From: Ixodes scapularis
Taxonomy: Eukaryota; Arthropoda; Arachnida; Ixodida; Ixodidae
Reading direction: 5' to 3'
DNA: 64,000 bases
Assembly (NCBI RefSeq): GCF_016920785.2
Contig: NW_024609839.1
Coordinates: 26,912,749-26,976,748 of the forward strand
The position numbers were made by a program, and so were the translations under genes. Under the pieces are notes generated by a model. That model made no database searches and was not told where the DNA came from. It saw only the letters and a list, made by a program, of their open reading frames with translations. Below are positions 10,644 through 20,035 of this stretch, in pieces; position 1 is the first letter of the stretch, and each line of letters begins with the position of its first letter.

Positions 10644-11283
10644 TGGTCGCTGCTAATCGCCTTCAGCAGCACACGTTTCGCACCATTGAGTGTGTTTTCT
10701 CTCGGAAACAACAAGTTGCAATAACAAACAGTATGACGCGATAACATTACCTGCAAGCCATGCGTATACTCGCACGTGGGATCCCGGTACCAAGTGCGCT
10801 TTCACGTGTTAACGAGTAAGTTGAACAAGTTGTTCGTCTCACCGGTTGACAGTTCCGGACGACACGAGGTGTTCCTCTTTCAAAATGTGACAAAATAACG
10901 ACGCTAGACGTATACACCCTTTCCATGTTTTAAATATCGCAGTCAAGCGCGCAATATTCAAAGCCTAGAACGCGCATGTTGGTCGATTCGGAAAGCGAGC
11001 AAAAACACGCCATACCCGAGAACGCTGAAAATGGAACCGACAAGAAGCCTATTCTGGCGATGATTTATATATAGTCTTAATTTTTTCATCTTCCATAGAT
11101 TCGGAACATTCTGCAGTCCAATTAAATATATACACGAAGAAAAAGAGAGAAAGAAAGCAAGAGATTTTGTTGTGTTTGTTGTTGTTCACAAACTGAAAAT
11201 GCACGGCACCAGTTTGACGGGCAATGCCTGTCGTGTAACAAAATTAGAACAGGTACCTCGCCGCACCGAGATCGACTTCTGAC
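10644..11283. other. Non-coding stretch
   Basis: No gene or repeat was recognised. A possible minus-strand donor (CTTGCAG|GTAATG) near 10749 lacks a convincing exon upstream. Confidence 0.4.
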
Positions 11284-11513
11284 AGCGGTGGTTTCGAGAG
11301 ATGCCACTCATCGACGGGAAAACAGATCCCCCAATTAAACGCGGGGGGCCGACCCGAAACACCGACGCTGAAAGACATGAGCTCCCGACCGCATCGGTAG
11401 CAGAAGACCGCATCCTCCAAAATTATGGCGATGGTTCGACCAGATGTCGATCAACTGGCAATCAGGAACTTGCTCCCGTTGCTCTGGCGGCTACCGTAGA
11501 CCGGACAGAGTAA
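11284..11513 (+). CDS. Possible coding exon or pseudogene, unrecognised
   Basis: The frame from ATG at 11301 to TAA at 11513 encodes 70 residues with many GNN codons and a natural-looking composition (ASVAEDRILQNYGDG, ELAPVALAATVDRTE). It can be extended upstream to a CTTCTGACAG acceptor-like site at about 11284. The opposite strand also has an open frame containing a CYRCGRE zinc-ribbon-like motif and ending in a stop, so the strand is uncertain. No family is recognised for either. The region may be a CpG-rich piece of a dispersed repeat. Confidence 0.2.
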
Positions 11514-11726
11514 TTTTTTTGTTTTGTTTCTTTGTCTCGAAATATTTTAAACGGGCAGCTTCGAATGTTAGGTGGTGGAAGTTTGGAAGGGGACGGACCG
11601 ACTTGAGGAGAAGAGGCTCTACAGGAAAGAGGTGTCAATCACAGAGAAGGCAGTGCCTGGGGCCAACAACCGCAAATGGGATTCGGGCTTCTTTTTGCTT
11701 TTCCGTTTCTTCGAACTGACACGCTG

Positions 11727-12128
11727 TTAAAATACATTAAAAAAAAAGAGCGCGGATAATTTGCCTCTTTTGGGGCGAATGGTCCGGTTTGGTTCAACAA
11801 GAAATGTTCGATATTTATGCTTGTTTCCGACGTAGACCCCCAACTTTCTTGCGCGTGTCTCGAAGCTCAACGTATACTTTTCGGTTTCCACTGCCAATTT
11901 CTCGGCTTCCCTAAAATGTTTTCCCAACTGAGCGTTCCTCTTTCTCGCTCTCCTCACAAATCTTTCCTCTTCTCCGAATGACAGCGTGGGAATAAGTAAG
12001 CCCTGACCTAGCTGTGGTCGCACTACTACCGCATCATCCCAAGACTGTCGGCACACACTACTAGCGGAATGTACTTGCCTTGTACGACAGTCACATTGGT
12101 TATACAAAAGACTGTCTGCTGCCAACAT
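11727..12128 (-). CDS. Hypothetical open frame, charged helical composition
   Basis: A 133-residue minus-strand frame. Its middle (roughly residues 50-115) is rich in E, R and K and looks helical (GEEERFVRRARKRN, AEKLAVETEKYTLSF). The C-terminus is basic and runs into a poly-A/T tract, which may be a retroposition tail or chance. The N-terminal part overlaps a short dispersed motif (CTTGTACGACAGTC..ATACAAAAGACTGTC) that also occurs near 41130, so the real coding part, if any, begins further in. No family is recognised. Confidence 0.2.
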   Translation of the reverse strand: MLAADSLLYNQCDCRTRQVHSASSVCRQSWDDAVVVRPQLGQGLLIPTLSFGEEERFVRRARKRNAQLGKHFREAEKLAVETEKYTLSFETRARKLGVYVGNKHKYRTFLVEPNRTIRPKRGKLSALFFFNVF

Positions 12129-13010
12129 GTTGTCTTTTATACGAACGAGCAGTGTACCTGCTGATACACCCTCATTCTCATCATCATCATTAGCCGTAGT
12201 GCTGCTTTTTGGATGTCGCCTTTACAGAATGCCAACGCGAAGCACATGTTAGACGAGTGTCACCTAGTGTAATCCGAGCGCGTGCACTAGCACTCGTACG
12301 CCATTGCAGTGACGTCGAGCATAGACACTGATTGGACACGAACAGTGCGTCATCGTTCGGCTGAGATTCGTGTCCTCGCTGATTGAACACGAGTCTAAGC
12401 CGAGAGCTGACGTTGCACTCGTGTCCCGCATGCTCCCTGTTTGGCCTTCTATTGGTGACGTCAGACGATCTGCACTGAGGCCTCGTTATTTAAGGAGATT
12501 CTAGCGGACCTTCTCTATGTATACCTCCTTCTTCTCCTTCGCTATGCTTGCACCATACGGTGCATGGAATACGTCTCCGACCGGTGTGTCAAACAGCGTC
12601 ATCAAAAGTGGTCCCTCCATTTCCGCCTCATAACGTCATAAAAGTTTCATGTCGTCGCCGGCCACGATCTTCCCGGCATCACAGTGGCTGTGGCGTACGT
12701 GGCAGACGTCTGTTCTGCTGCAGGAAGCTCAACAGCTCGATAGGATGCGGACGCTTCGGCAGCTAGGGGTTGGGACGCCGCGACAACAGCGACACGCGCG
12801 TTCTCTCGCGCTTTTTTCACAAAACTTCCGCACCCAACCGCCAGGATCGCGCCATCCGAGAGCATGGCACTCAGGCTTCTGTGACGTCATTGTTTGCCAT
12901 TTTGGGACCATTTCCGATGAATAGGTGGCATAGGACGCTAATTACACCAGTCGAACTCGAGTTCCAGCACCGTACTCGCACTGCTAGAGAGGAGGAAACG
13001 AGGCGAAGAT
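12129..13010. other. CpG-rich non-coding stretch with promoter-like head
   Basis: CpG is high from 12220 to 12960. Both strands are open for 60-90 codons between 12640 and 12930, so no strand can be preferred and no product is called. The promoter-like cluster at 12451-12494 sits upstream. Confidence 0.4.
12451..12494 (+). promoter_or_regulatory. Promoter-like cluster: inverted CCAAT, CRE, TATA-like
   Basis: ATTGG at 12451-12455 directly abuts TGACGTCA at 12456-12463, and TTATTTAAG follows at about 12486. The order and spacing fit a plus-strand core promoter starting transcription near 12510-12525. No coding sequence is securely attached. Confidence 0.3.
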
Positions 13011-13092
13011 TGAATTAAAACGAAAGAAACACACAAGAGGACGAAACAGACGTCTGTTTCGTCCTCTTGTGTGTTTCTTTCGTTTTAGTTCA
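13011..13092. repeat. Near-perfect palindrome, 41-bp arms, no spacer
   Basis: The arms meet at 13051/13052 (ACAGAC|GTCTGT) and run out to TGAATTAAAACG on the left and CGTTTTAGTTCA on the right with one mismatch. The arm contains ACACACAAGAGGACGAAAC. A full-length zero-loop palindrome cannot be a normal gene feature; it is a fold-back element or a recent inverted duplication. Confidence 0.95.
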
Positions 13093-13365
13093 ATGTAGAT
13101 TACCAACACGCTCAAGTCTATAATTAAGAGGCGAAGATGTTCTGCATTGCAAAAGATTCAGGCTCTGATCTTCCGTTGAGAACTTGTTTCCCCGTCGCCT
13201 TCCCTTCCATTAGAGTTTATTACACTTTGCGGAAACACATCACGTGGAAACACACTCGCGTCGTATCAGTAAGGGCACCGATTTCTGTCTGCCTCCCTCT
13301 GGAGTGCGCGTGAGAACCAATGCTTTGTTCTCCCGAGCTCTCGCAGAAGGTGGGTGCAGTTGTAA

Positions 13366-13596
13366 ATGCCGGTTCACACATGCTCCACAGCGCTACCTTA
13401 GCACTATTAATCAGCGCTGGATATAACACGGATATATAACAGAGCTATATTAGTGATAGAGCGCTGCAACAGCGCTAGTGCTAAGTTACGTTCAAGGCAG
13501 CGTTGAAAGGCAAGGTATATGTCAGGAGCAGCGCGGTGCCAGCGCTGCTTTTGGCATTGATTTAGTGCTACGCTTGATGCGTGAACCGGCTTTCAA
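13366..13596. mobile_element. Diverged TIR element (CCGGTTCACACATGC ends)
   Basis: The left end TGCCGGTTCACACATGC follows a TAA at 13363. The right end GATGCGTGAACCGGC is its complement. The interior has repeated AGCGCT words. It belongs to the same broad group as the element at 18442, whose ends read GGCCGGTTCACGC. The right target-site copy is not clear. Confidence 0.6.
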
Positions 13597-13985
13597 GGTC
13601 ACGCGCATCACACTCGTACCTCTCACGGCGCTGCGCAAACGTTTTGACGCGAAGCATATCGACTGGACATAAATATTTTTTTTGTGTTTTTTATTTCCTT
13701 ATTCCAATATCTGTAGTACTGAAGGTCGCATCCCCAGAAGTTTACCTGACACCTTTCTGTTTTGACCGCTGAATTGATGGCGACAAAATGAAAAGTGGAA
13801 GGTCGAAAAAAAATTGGTCGTCGACAAGCGAGGTCAGGTCGCACCAGCAGCCTCCAAGACTTGACGAAAGACAGCGACACTTTGAGCAAAACGTGTTCAC
13901 TAAAAACACGGAGAAACTAAAGGGATAGTCAAACGACATACGCAAGGACAGCCGTTAATGTCGATTTAGACACTTGCGTTTGAGT

Positions 13986-14139
13986 GCGTTTGACTGCGTT
14001 GCGTCGAGAACCGAAAGCACGTCACCGGCATATCTGTGCTTCGTATGAAGCGTGGAACCCAGTTCAAGGAATCCTCTTGGCACGCGATATAAGCAGCAGA
14101 TATGTCATGGTTTCTCGAAGGCGAAACGCAGTCAAACGC
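13986..14139. repeat. Inverted repeat, about 27-bp arms
   Basis: GCGTTTGACTGCGTTGCGTC..GAGAACC at 13986-14012 is mirrored by GGTTTCTCG..GAAACGCAGTCAAACGC at 14109-14139, with small indels. An extra CAGTCAAACGC unit follows at the right. The loop is about 95 nt. Confidence 0.75.
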
Positions 14140-14600
14140 AGTCAAACGCATCTGTCTAATCCAGTCTTTAGAACATTCGAAAATATGGCGCATCAAAAAA
14201 AAAAAAAAAAAGAAAAAAAGAAAACGAGGTAGACAGGAAGTGTCGAATTTTATCAGAAATAAAAAGAATAAAATTGATCTCACGTGCCTAGGCCCTCGTC
14301 AGACGCACACCGCTCGAGGCTGTTAATACGAATAGGCCACCGCAATTTTTTTTTCTCATTCACTGTTAGATAAGCAAAGGAAACTGCCATCAGAACTCCT
14401 AGTGTAAATCCTAGTGTGGCGTAAAGTGCTCCGGTTTTTACCCAGTTTTGTTGGAGCCGACGCAGCTGTTACCGTAGCAACCCGTAAAAGGATTAACGTC
14501 GCAAGCCGTTGCAGTCGCACTCAGTCAGACTAACGTAAAAGTGTGAACGAACTTTTAAGGCGATTCACAGGCTTGCGTGAGTCCGACCGAGCCCCTCCCC
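14140..14600. other. Non-coding stretch
   Basis: It holds an A-run (14195-14225) and a T-run (14346). Near 14500-14550, GTAAAAGTGTGAACG resembles the end of a Harbinger-like MITE, with no partner found. Confidence 0.4.
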
Positions 14601-14707
14601 AACCTCCGCGCGGCGCAACGCCATTGGTCAGACGAGCTATGACGTCAAACCGAGAGCCGCGGTTCTTCGCTACAACGGTGCGGTCAACATCAACACGAGC
14701 AAACAAG
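14601..14707 (+). promoter_or_regulatory. Possible promoter and first exon ending in GTACGT donor
   Basis: CpG-rich DNA carries an inverted CCAAT box (ATTGG at 14623) and a CRE (TGACGTCA at 14640), 17 bases apart, almost the same arrangement as the module at 4201. Sixty bases downstream is a strong donor, AACAAG|GTACGT, after 14707. This fits a short first exon on the plus strand. The minus strand of the same DNA is also open with gene-like composition (MDAFEAMAVHGNL, RVDVDRTVVAKN), so a minus-strand exon is an alternative. Confidence 0.25.
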
Positions 14708-16216
14708 GTACGTGCCAGGTTCCCATGCACAGCCATCGCTTCAAAAGCGTCCATATCGTATTCAAAGCAATCCTGGAGCGAACTGGATAAGGCCCCTATA
14801 GAACTGAGCAGGGTGTGGCGCCATCTCGCGTTCGCCCTGCGAACTAGACCGACAGCGGTGGGCCGCAAAGACCACCGGCATGAAATTGACTCCGCATTTC
14901 GGCCGAGTGCCTGCCCGCCCCATCTCCCATTTTTCTCGCTCAGTTCCAGGAGTAAAAAAAGGTTTTCGGAATCGAACGGAAGAAAAAAAAGAAAAGAAAA
15001 AGACGTCGGTTTCTCGGTATCTTTCTTTTTCCTTCTTTTGATTTCGGCTCTGTTGGCTGTTGCTCGTCAGACAGACAGGTTGTTTTCTAACCGCAGCGCA
15101 CAAAGATGACACGCTTCTAAATTGGGGTTTTGGATCTGTTCCCCGCCCTGACGTTTAAAAGAAGTGCGTTGGCGCGCGCGCGCTTCTGTCGCCGTTAGCT
15201 TTTTGGCTGGCGAACACTCGTTGTCGGACGCCGGTAGGATGGGCTCCTTTCTGTTAACATCGGCATTTACTTCTTACGTTCTTTTTTTGTGTTGCTGTTG
15301 TTGTCGGTTTGATGTTTGCTACACCCCGCTGCACCCTCCGATGGAGCGCAGCAGAGGCTACCGGTCATCCTCTAGCCAGTGCAATTCCGTATACGTATGA
15401 CGTGAATACGCACACGCATGTCGCTGCGTTCCACGCCGGAGGTCACTCGGTAATAGATGGATGACTCGTAGTGTCCTCTCTGGTCCATCGTTAGGTAAAA
15501 CGGAATACATCTTGTGGCGATGGCGTGGTTTGGCGGCGTCGATTGCTCGGCTCTCTCCCTCTCTCTCGCCGTAAATGCGGTTTCTCATTACGTTCAAACG
15601 AGCGCGTCAAATGTCGAGGAGCCGTCGCAGCTGTCAGGCCCGGCCGGAGGCGGGACATTTCGACACTCTCGAGATTGTGGCCCGTGGGCGCGGCTACGCG
15701 GGGCCCGACGAACGTTAACCGCGACGGCGCTTCTCAATGACGACTGATGTGTCCGACGGGTCTTTCGCCTTTCTTTTTCTTTTTTTGTTAATTAATATCG
15801 AGGCGAGTATGGGAGCCAGTCTTCCGTGTTTTTTGGTAGTTGGTTTTCGTCCGTCGCGCTTAGCGAATGCGCGGGAATAAAAAGAAAAAGAAACGAATAA
15901 AAAACGGGTTTGAAGTTAAGATCGCGTTTATTTATTCAAGCTCGAGTACTGCATTACTCGCGCGAGCAAGCACGTGCAACTATACGCCTATCAAAGTTAT
16001 TTGCTTAGAAGTGTAACTCGTACCTGATTAACAGTATAGAACTACAGGTAGCAAGGGCTAACAACGCGCGCCCAAAAACAAAAACTTCCTCATGGGAGTT
16101 TTAGTAGATCGTTGCGATGACTACTCCGATGACGATACCCGATTCTCCGCCGACGCCTTTACGCGTGCATTATTTCGTTATCAGGTATGATTGACGGGGA
16201 TGTCGGAACGATTCAC
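14708..16216. other. Non-coding stretch, partly CpG-rich
   Basis: No gene is supported. A long plus-strand frame (to 15109) is open, but its 3' half is S/K/R/F-rich, from A- and T-runs. Short GTTGTTGTTG and CTCTCTC runs occur at 15295 and 15560. Confidence 0.45.
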
Positions 16217-16330
16217 TAAGGCCGCATTCACACCGCGAATGCATCGTACGAAATACTGTATATGCAGACACGGCCTGAGGTGTGTTTTCTCTCTAGTACG
16301 ATGGTCTTGTCACACGATCTTGTCACAGAT

Positions 16331-16381
16331 AGAAAGAGGCACAGCGCTATGTCTCACAGACATAACGCTGTGTCTCTTTCT
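16331..16381. repeat. 21-bp hairpin
   Basis: AGAAAGAGGCACAGCGCTATG and CATAACGCTGTGTCTCTTTCT pair with two mismatches around a 9-nt loop. The following segment (about 16415-16455: ATGGATCAGCAACTAGCCCAAC) resembles DNA to the right of the fold-back at 58143 (ATGAACCAACTGGCTCAAC), so both belong to related fold-back elements. Confidence 0.85.
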
Positions 16382-16732
16382 GTCCTCCTTGTCCGTGTCT
16401 CATTGCGCTTTTTGAATATGGATCAGCAACTAGCCCAACTTTCTATTTGCGTCAATAATTTATTACGGCCCACAGCTCCGTACTGGTCAGTTCTTACGTT
16501 CGCGTCAACGAAGTCTGATCTCACCAGCCAGTTCGGCTACACCGTCCTTTCCGCAATGCGTCGAGGTAACTTCAGTCTTTCCGCGCGTGCAACAACCTAA
16601 AGCTGCAGATTTGAGCCTGTAGACAACGAGCTATCTCTCGCAGAACTATAGTTATGTGAGCGTTATGGCACCGTCAGACTGGCGTCGAACGATTATTCAG
16701 ATCGGCTTATTATAAGGAGGATCGAAGAACCA

Positions 16733-17141
16733 ACACTCTAAAAAGAAGGGTATCAGCTTACACCCTTTTGTCCCATATAATACACCCCAAAACTTCATTT
16801 CGATGTACAGCGCCCTATAGTCGAACAGACGGCCCCAAATATTACGAGGGCCTTGATGACGGTGCGATATAATTTACTAGATAGCTAAAGTATGTATCAA
16901 GAACACAGAAACAAAAGACTGAGGTTTGGCTCTAGAGCCAAGAAAACCACAATTATTATTATTTTTTTTTTAGTAAGTAACACGTACATTAACTGTTTTA
17001 ATCTGTTGTACCACACAGCTATCGAGCCCCTCGTAAAAGTTAGTACCGTCAGATCGACGTCAGTCCGCTGTGCGTCGAACTGAAGTTTTGGGGCGTATTA
17101 TCTGGGACAAAGGGTGTAACAATACGCCCTTTTTTTAGTGA
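16733..17141. mobile_element. Long-TIR element (ACACTCTAAAAA ends)
   Basis: The left arm (ACACTCTAAAAAGAAGGGTA..CAGCTTACACCC..TTGTCCCATATAATACACCC..CAAAACTTCA) is complemented over about 75 bp at the right end, which finishes CCCTTTTTTTTAGTG. The length is about 409 bp and there is no coding capacity. The end sequence matches that of the element at 33369, whose right end reads TTTTTTAGAGTGTA, so both likely belong to one non-autonomous DNA transposon group. Confidence 0.8.
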
Positions 17142-17326
17142 ATTCTCATCTACCACTGACGCGCAAAAGTGACGGTACCTTGTGAAAGGTTCCATGAACA
17201 CCATTAGTTTGTTGAAAGCGAAACTGATTTTTGAGTCACCGGATGGCGCAGAAGTTTTAAATGGGTCATTCCGTCGTTGACAGCGTGCCTTTCGTAAAAT
17301 GCACAAGAAGTGTGAGTGCGGCCTAA

Positions 17327-17986
17327 AGCTGCATTTTGTTACCGCCAGTGGCAAGCTGGAATCGGATCAGGAGTACACCGAGAACGAAATGTTTCAGCCA
17401 ACTGCGATCTCACATTGCGCTGGAAGAAAACAAAAATACAGCAGGACACTTAAGACTGCTTACGTGTAGGAATGCGAAAGCATTCCTACACGCAGCGCTT
17501 TCCTACAAGCAGAGCGCCACGTCTTTCTGACGCCCACGGCGCACCGGTGGTGACATCACGCTCCCCCCACTGCGCAGGCGCGGCGAACCCCGCCGGCTCC
17601 ACGGCATTCGCGGCGATGTATCTGCGTTGCTCTGCTTTGCTTTGTGTTTTATTTCTGAGGCGCGTTCGCTTTCACCTCGAGCGCACCACCGGCTTGCGTG
17701 GCGAAGCATCTGCGTTGCTGTGCTTCTGTCGAATGTGAATTTAACTGCCGTTTCGCTGCTACAGACGGTTACAGACACGGCTGGCTTCGCTCCACAAAAC
17801 ACCAATTAATGATTTAGCATTACAAAAAAAAGATAGTGAAGGTGATTCTGATGGTCATTAACCGCGTTGCGTTTGAGATACATTCAAGAACGGATTCCGA
17901 TATGGCGTGAACGGTATTAACAGGAACACTACTCCTATAGATCATGCAAAAGAGATAGTGCTCGCTGCAGACGGGGTGAGAATTAC
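17327..17986. other. Non-coding, CpG-rich patch with a short hairpin
   Basis: The 17510-17720 part is GC- and CpG-rich with both strands open and no recognisable product. The hairpin at 17464 lies in it. Confidence 0.4.
17464..17491. repeat. Perfect 12-bp stem with GAAA tetraloop
   Basis: GTGTAGGAATGC, GAAA, GCATTCCTACAC. The stem is perfect and the loop is a GNRA tetraloop if transcribed. No RNA family is recognised. Confidence 0.85.
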
Positions 17987-18045
17987 CTGCGGACCCGCCT
18001 CAGCATGCTCGAAGCACGCTAGCTTCATACATATTTCAATGATGC
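17987..18045 (-). CDS. Weak candidate exon, 59 bp
   Basis: On the minus strand a pyrimidine-rich CTGTCTGTAG precedes an open segment (IIEICMKLACFEHAEAGPQ) that ends CCGCAG before GTAATT. Entry is phase 1 and exit phase 0. Both sites are plausible but not strong, and the neighbourhood is repeat-rich. Confidence 0.2.
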
Positions 18046-18081
18046 CTACAGACAGCCTTTCTTCTTTCTTAAATTATTCAT

Positions 18082-18192
18082 ATGAGAGGATTGTCAAAGG
18101 GAAAAAAACCAGGGCTGAGACAGTTTGCTCCAGGGCACATCTCCGCGGCAGAAAAACTCGAGCTTCTAGCTTTCGCTGCGGAACAGCATAAG
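18082..18192 (+). pseudogene. Possible transposase N-terminal exon remnant
   Basis: The frame from ATG at 18082 reads RGLSKGKKPGLRQFAPG then SAAEKLELLAFAAEQHK, followed by AAG|GTAAAA. The second part resembles the first helix of helix-turn-helix modules in pogo/Tigger (CENP-B-like) transposases and related proteins. The rest is cut off where a dispersed repeat starts at about 18210. Family assignment is tentative because only one helix is visible. Confidence 0.25.
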
Positions 18193-18209
18193 GTAAAACG
18201 GACTAGGGA

Positions 18210-18441
18210 CGCTTTGCATCAGCTGTGCATGGGTGTCGCCATAACCGACTTTCAGTTTTTGTTTCCTCTTATTGCGTTTATTAAACTTCGTCATTACCAT
18301 TGCAGGTCAGGTGATTGCCATTTTTTTTTATTTTATTGCGTCCTTCTCCTCAGCATTGGCCTTTGTGGAGGCTCGTTAACGCCCGCTTCAGTGGCTCTGT
18401 ATCTTGGCAAGACAAGAGAAGGTCGGCAATGGCAGCTTTAA
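18210..18441 (+). repeat. Dispersed repeat, copy 1 of a 230-bp pair
   Basis: The ordered blocks ACCGACTTTCAGTTTT, GTTTCCTCTT, CAGGTGATTGCC, GCGTCCTTCTCC, AACGCCCGC..CAGTGGC and AAGACAAGAGAAGGTCGGC are shared with 47755-47986. The unit is collinear over its whole length with roughly 75-80% visible identity. The origin is unknown. Confidence 0.8.
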
Positions 18442-18626
18442 GGCCGGTTCACGCATGCAGCGAAGCGCTAATGTAGCGCTTCTCACGTGTCGTCTGCTAC
18501 TTATTGTCTGCCATGAACAACAGAATTGACGGTGCGACACAAAGCTGGTGAACGCTCCCGTCAGCACGCGCTTAGCGCGAGGTCAGCGCTACACTTGTAG
18601 CGCTCCGCTACATGTGTGAACAGGCC
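18442..18626. mobile_element. Harbinger-like MITE with GGCCGGTTCACGC ends
   Basis: GGCCGGTTCACGCATGCAGC at the left is complemented by GCTACATGTGTGAACAGGCC at the right. The flanks are TTTAA and TTTAG, consistent with a 3-bp TAA/TAG-type duplication. The interior has repeated AGCGCT words and no coding capacity. Confidence 0.7.
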
Positions 18627-18629
18627 TTT

Positions 18630-19688
18630 AGTCTGCCGCGTGTGTAAAGCGTCTTTCTGACTACGCCTCCGAGGCTGGTTCGACACATTTGCGTTTGAGT
18701 GTCAGCCTGTGTGTTGCAACCTCACGACGAAAGAGCACACTGGCGCCATTTATCGAGTGCTCTAAAACACTCTCCTTCTGCGTATTTTTCTTTCTTTTTT
18801 ATTTTTTTTCTTACTCGTCATTTTATTATCGCGGCTTTGAAATGGTTTTGACAATGCCATGCGCGACCATTTAGCTCAAAACCTTCAGTCATGATACCCA
18901 GATCGGATGTACATTTTCTTTCTTTCAGCACGTTCTACATTCTGTTACGTTGTGCACCATTACAGACAGTTGTTGTCTATGGGAACAGAAATAAATAGAT
19001 GATGACGATGACGATGATCGAGTGTACCGGGGCTACCTGTTAAGGGCTATCCAAAACACGATGTTATTTCTGCAGTCGCAGCATTTGCTGTACCGAAAGC
19101 GGAGGTTTCGTTCTCTGGTTTCGGTCCCCTTTGGCAAGAATCTTGGAGCGTGCTCGTCACTTGGGTCCGGACAGCCACTCACGCGCTCTGATGGCTGGCT
19201 GTCGTGAAGGCCACCGCTGCTTGTTGTCGATTCACATTTAGATCCACAGTCTCCCGAAAACAAAAACAAAAACAAAGAAAAAAGGGGGTGGGGGAAGAGG
19301 CAAGAAGGAAAGCCGTGTTGTTTGCGCGACTTTCTGTGAAAGCTAGAAATGTAAGCGCGCGACGCAAATTTCACACTTCGAGAAGCGCACGGGTTTTTCT
19401 TTGCGTGCCCGACATCTGCTGTGTCCTGATTGAACAGCTCTTTTGATGGAGCCTGTGTTTCAGAGAGTTCTTTTGCCGCAAGCGATGCGGGGCAGTTGAA
19501 AAAGTGGCAGTGACCTTTATCTCCGAATTCCTATAATGCTTGAAATGCAGCACTTAAGGTGCGATCGCCTCAAATTATTTAGAAGACAATAAATCGTCCT
19601 TTAGGAGAGCGAGCAAAGCCTTCATTTTTTTTTTTATTAATTACGCCGGTGCATTGAGGGAGACACTGGACGCACAGGACAAGTGGCA
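18630..19688. other. Non-coding stretch
   Basis: No gene is supported. There are T-runs at 18785-18815 and 19627, a GATGACGATGACGATGATC trinucleotide-like run near 18999, and a CAAAAACAAAAAC run near 19262. Confidence 0.45.
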
Positions 19689-20035
19689 TCAATGTTCCCG
19701 CTATATTTAGCGGCGAAACTATATTGGTGTATAGATCATGTGACGTCAATGTTCTTGCTACATTTAATGGGGAAACTGTATTGATGTGTCACAGTCGTCA
19801 GGTCGCGTGACGTCACTTTCGCCGCTAAATTATGCGGGGAAACGGAAGGTGTCCAGGTCACGTGACATCAATGTCCCCGCCAAATGCGGAATCGGTAGAG
19901 GTCACGACGTCAAGTCTCGTTCCGTCAATTGTTCCGCTAACTTTAGCGGGGAAATCGAATTCGCGTATAGGTCATGCGTCATCAGGTAACGTCATGTCAG
20001 GTCAGGTGACGTCACGTCCCTTCACGTCAATTGAA
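19689..20035. repeat. Palindromic satellite, array 1 (about 5 diverged units)
   Basis: The unit of about 60 bp contains a palindromic core (CCGCTAAATTTAGCGG type), GAAACTGAATTGGTGTATAGGTC (in pieces) and a CACGTGACGTCAAT box. Units start near 19689, 19748, 19815, 19873 and 19928 and are quite diverged. The same monomer forms a second array at 38604-38945. Each unit carries an E-box (CACGTG) next to a CRE-like TGACGTCA word. Confidence 0.8.

Larger units (their letters stand above)
16220..17323. mobile_element. Possible composite TIR element with TAA flanks
   Basis: GGCCGCATTCACAC at 16220 follows TAA, and GTGTGAGTGCGGCC ends at 17323 before TAA. The 14-bp TIR has one mismatch and the flanks match a 3-bp Harbinger-like duplication. 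The 1.1-kb interior holds a separate small hairpin (16331) and a nested TIR element (16733). No transposase is seen. Because the ends are short, chance pairing cannot be excluded. Confidence 0.4.

Noticed and set aside
14543..15109. 188-codon plus-strand open frame
   Set aside because: The first part overlaps promoter-like DNA with a strong donor at 14708, so reading through it is unlikely; the second part is S/K/R/F-rich low complexity.
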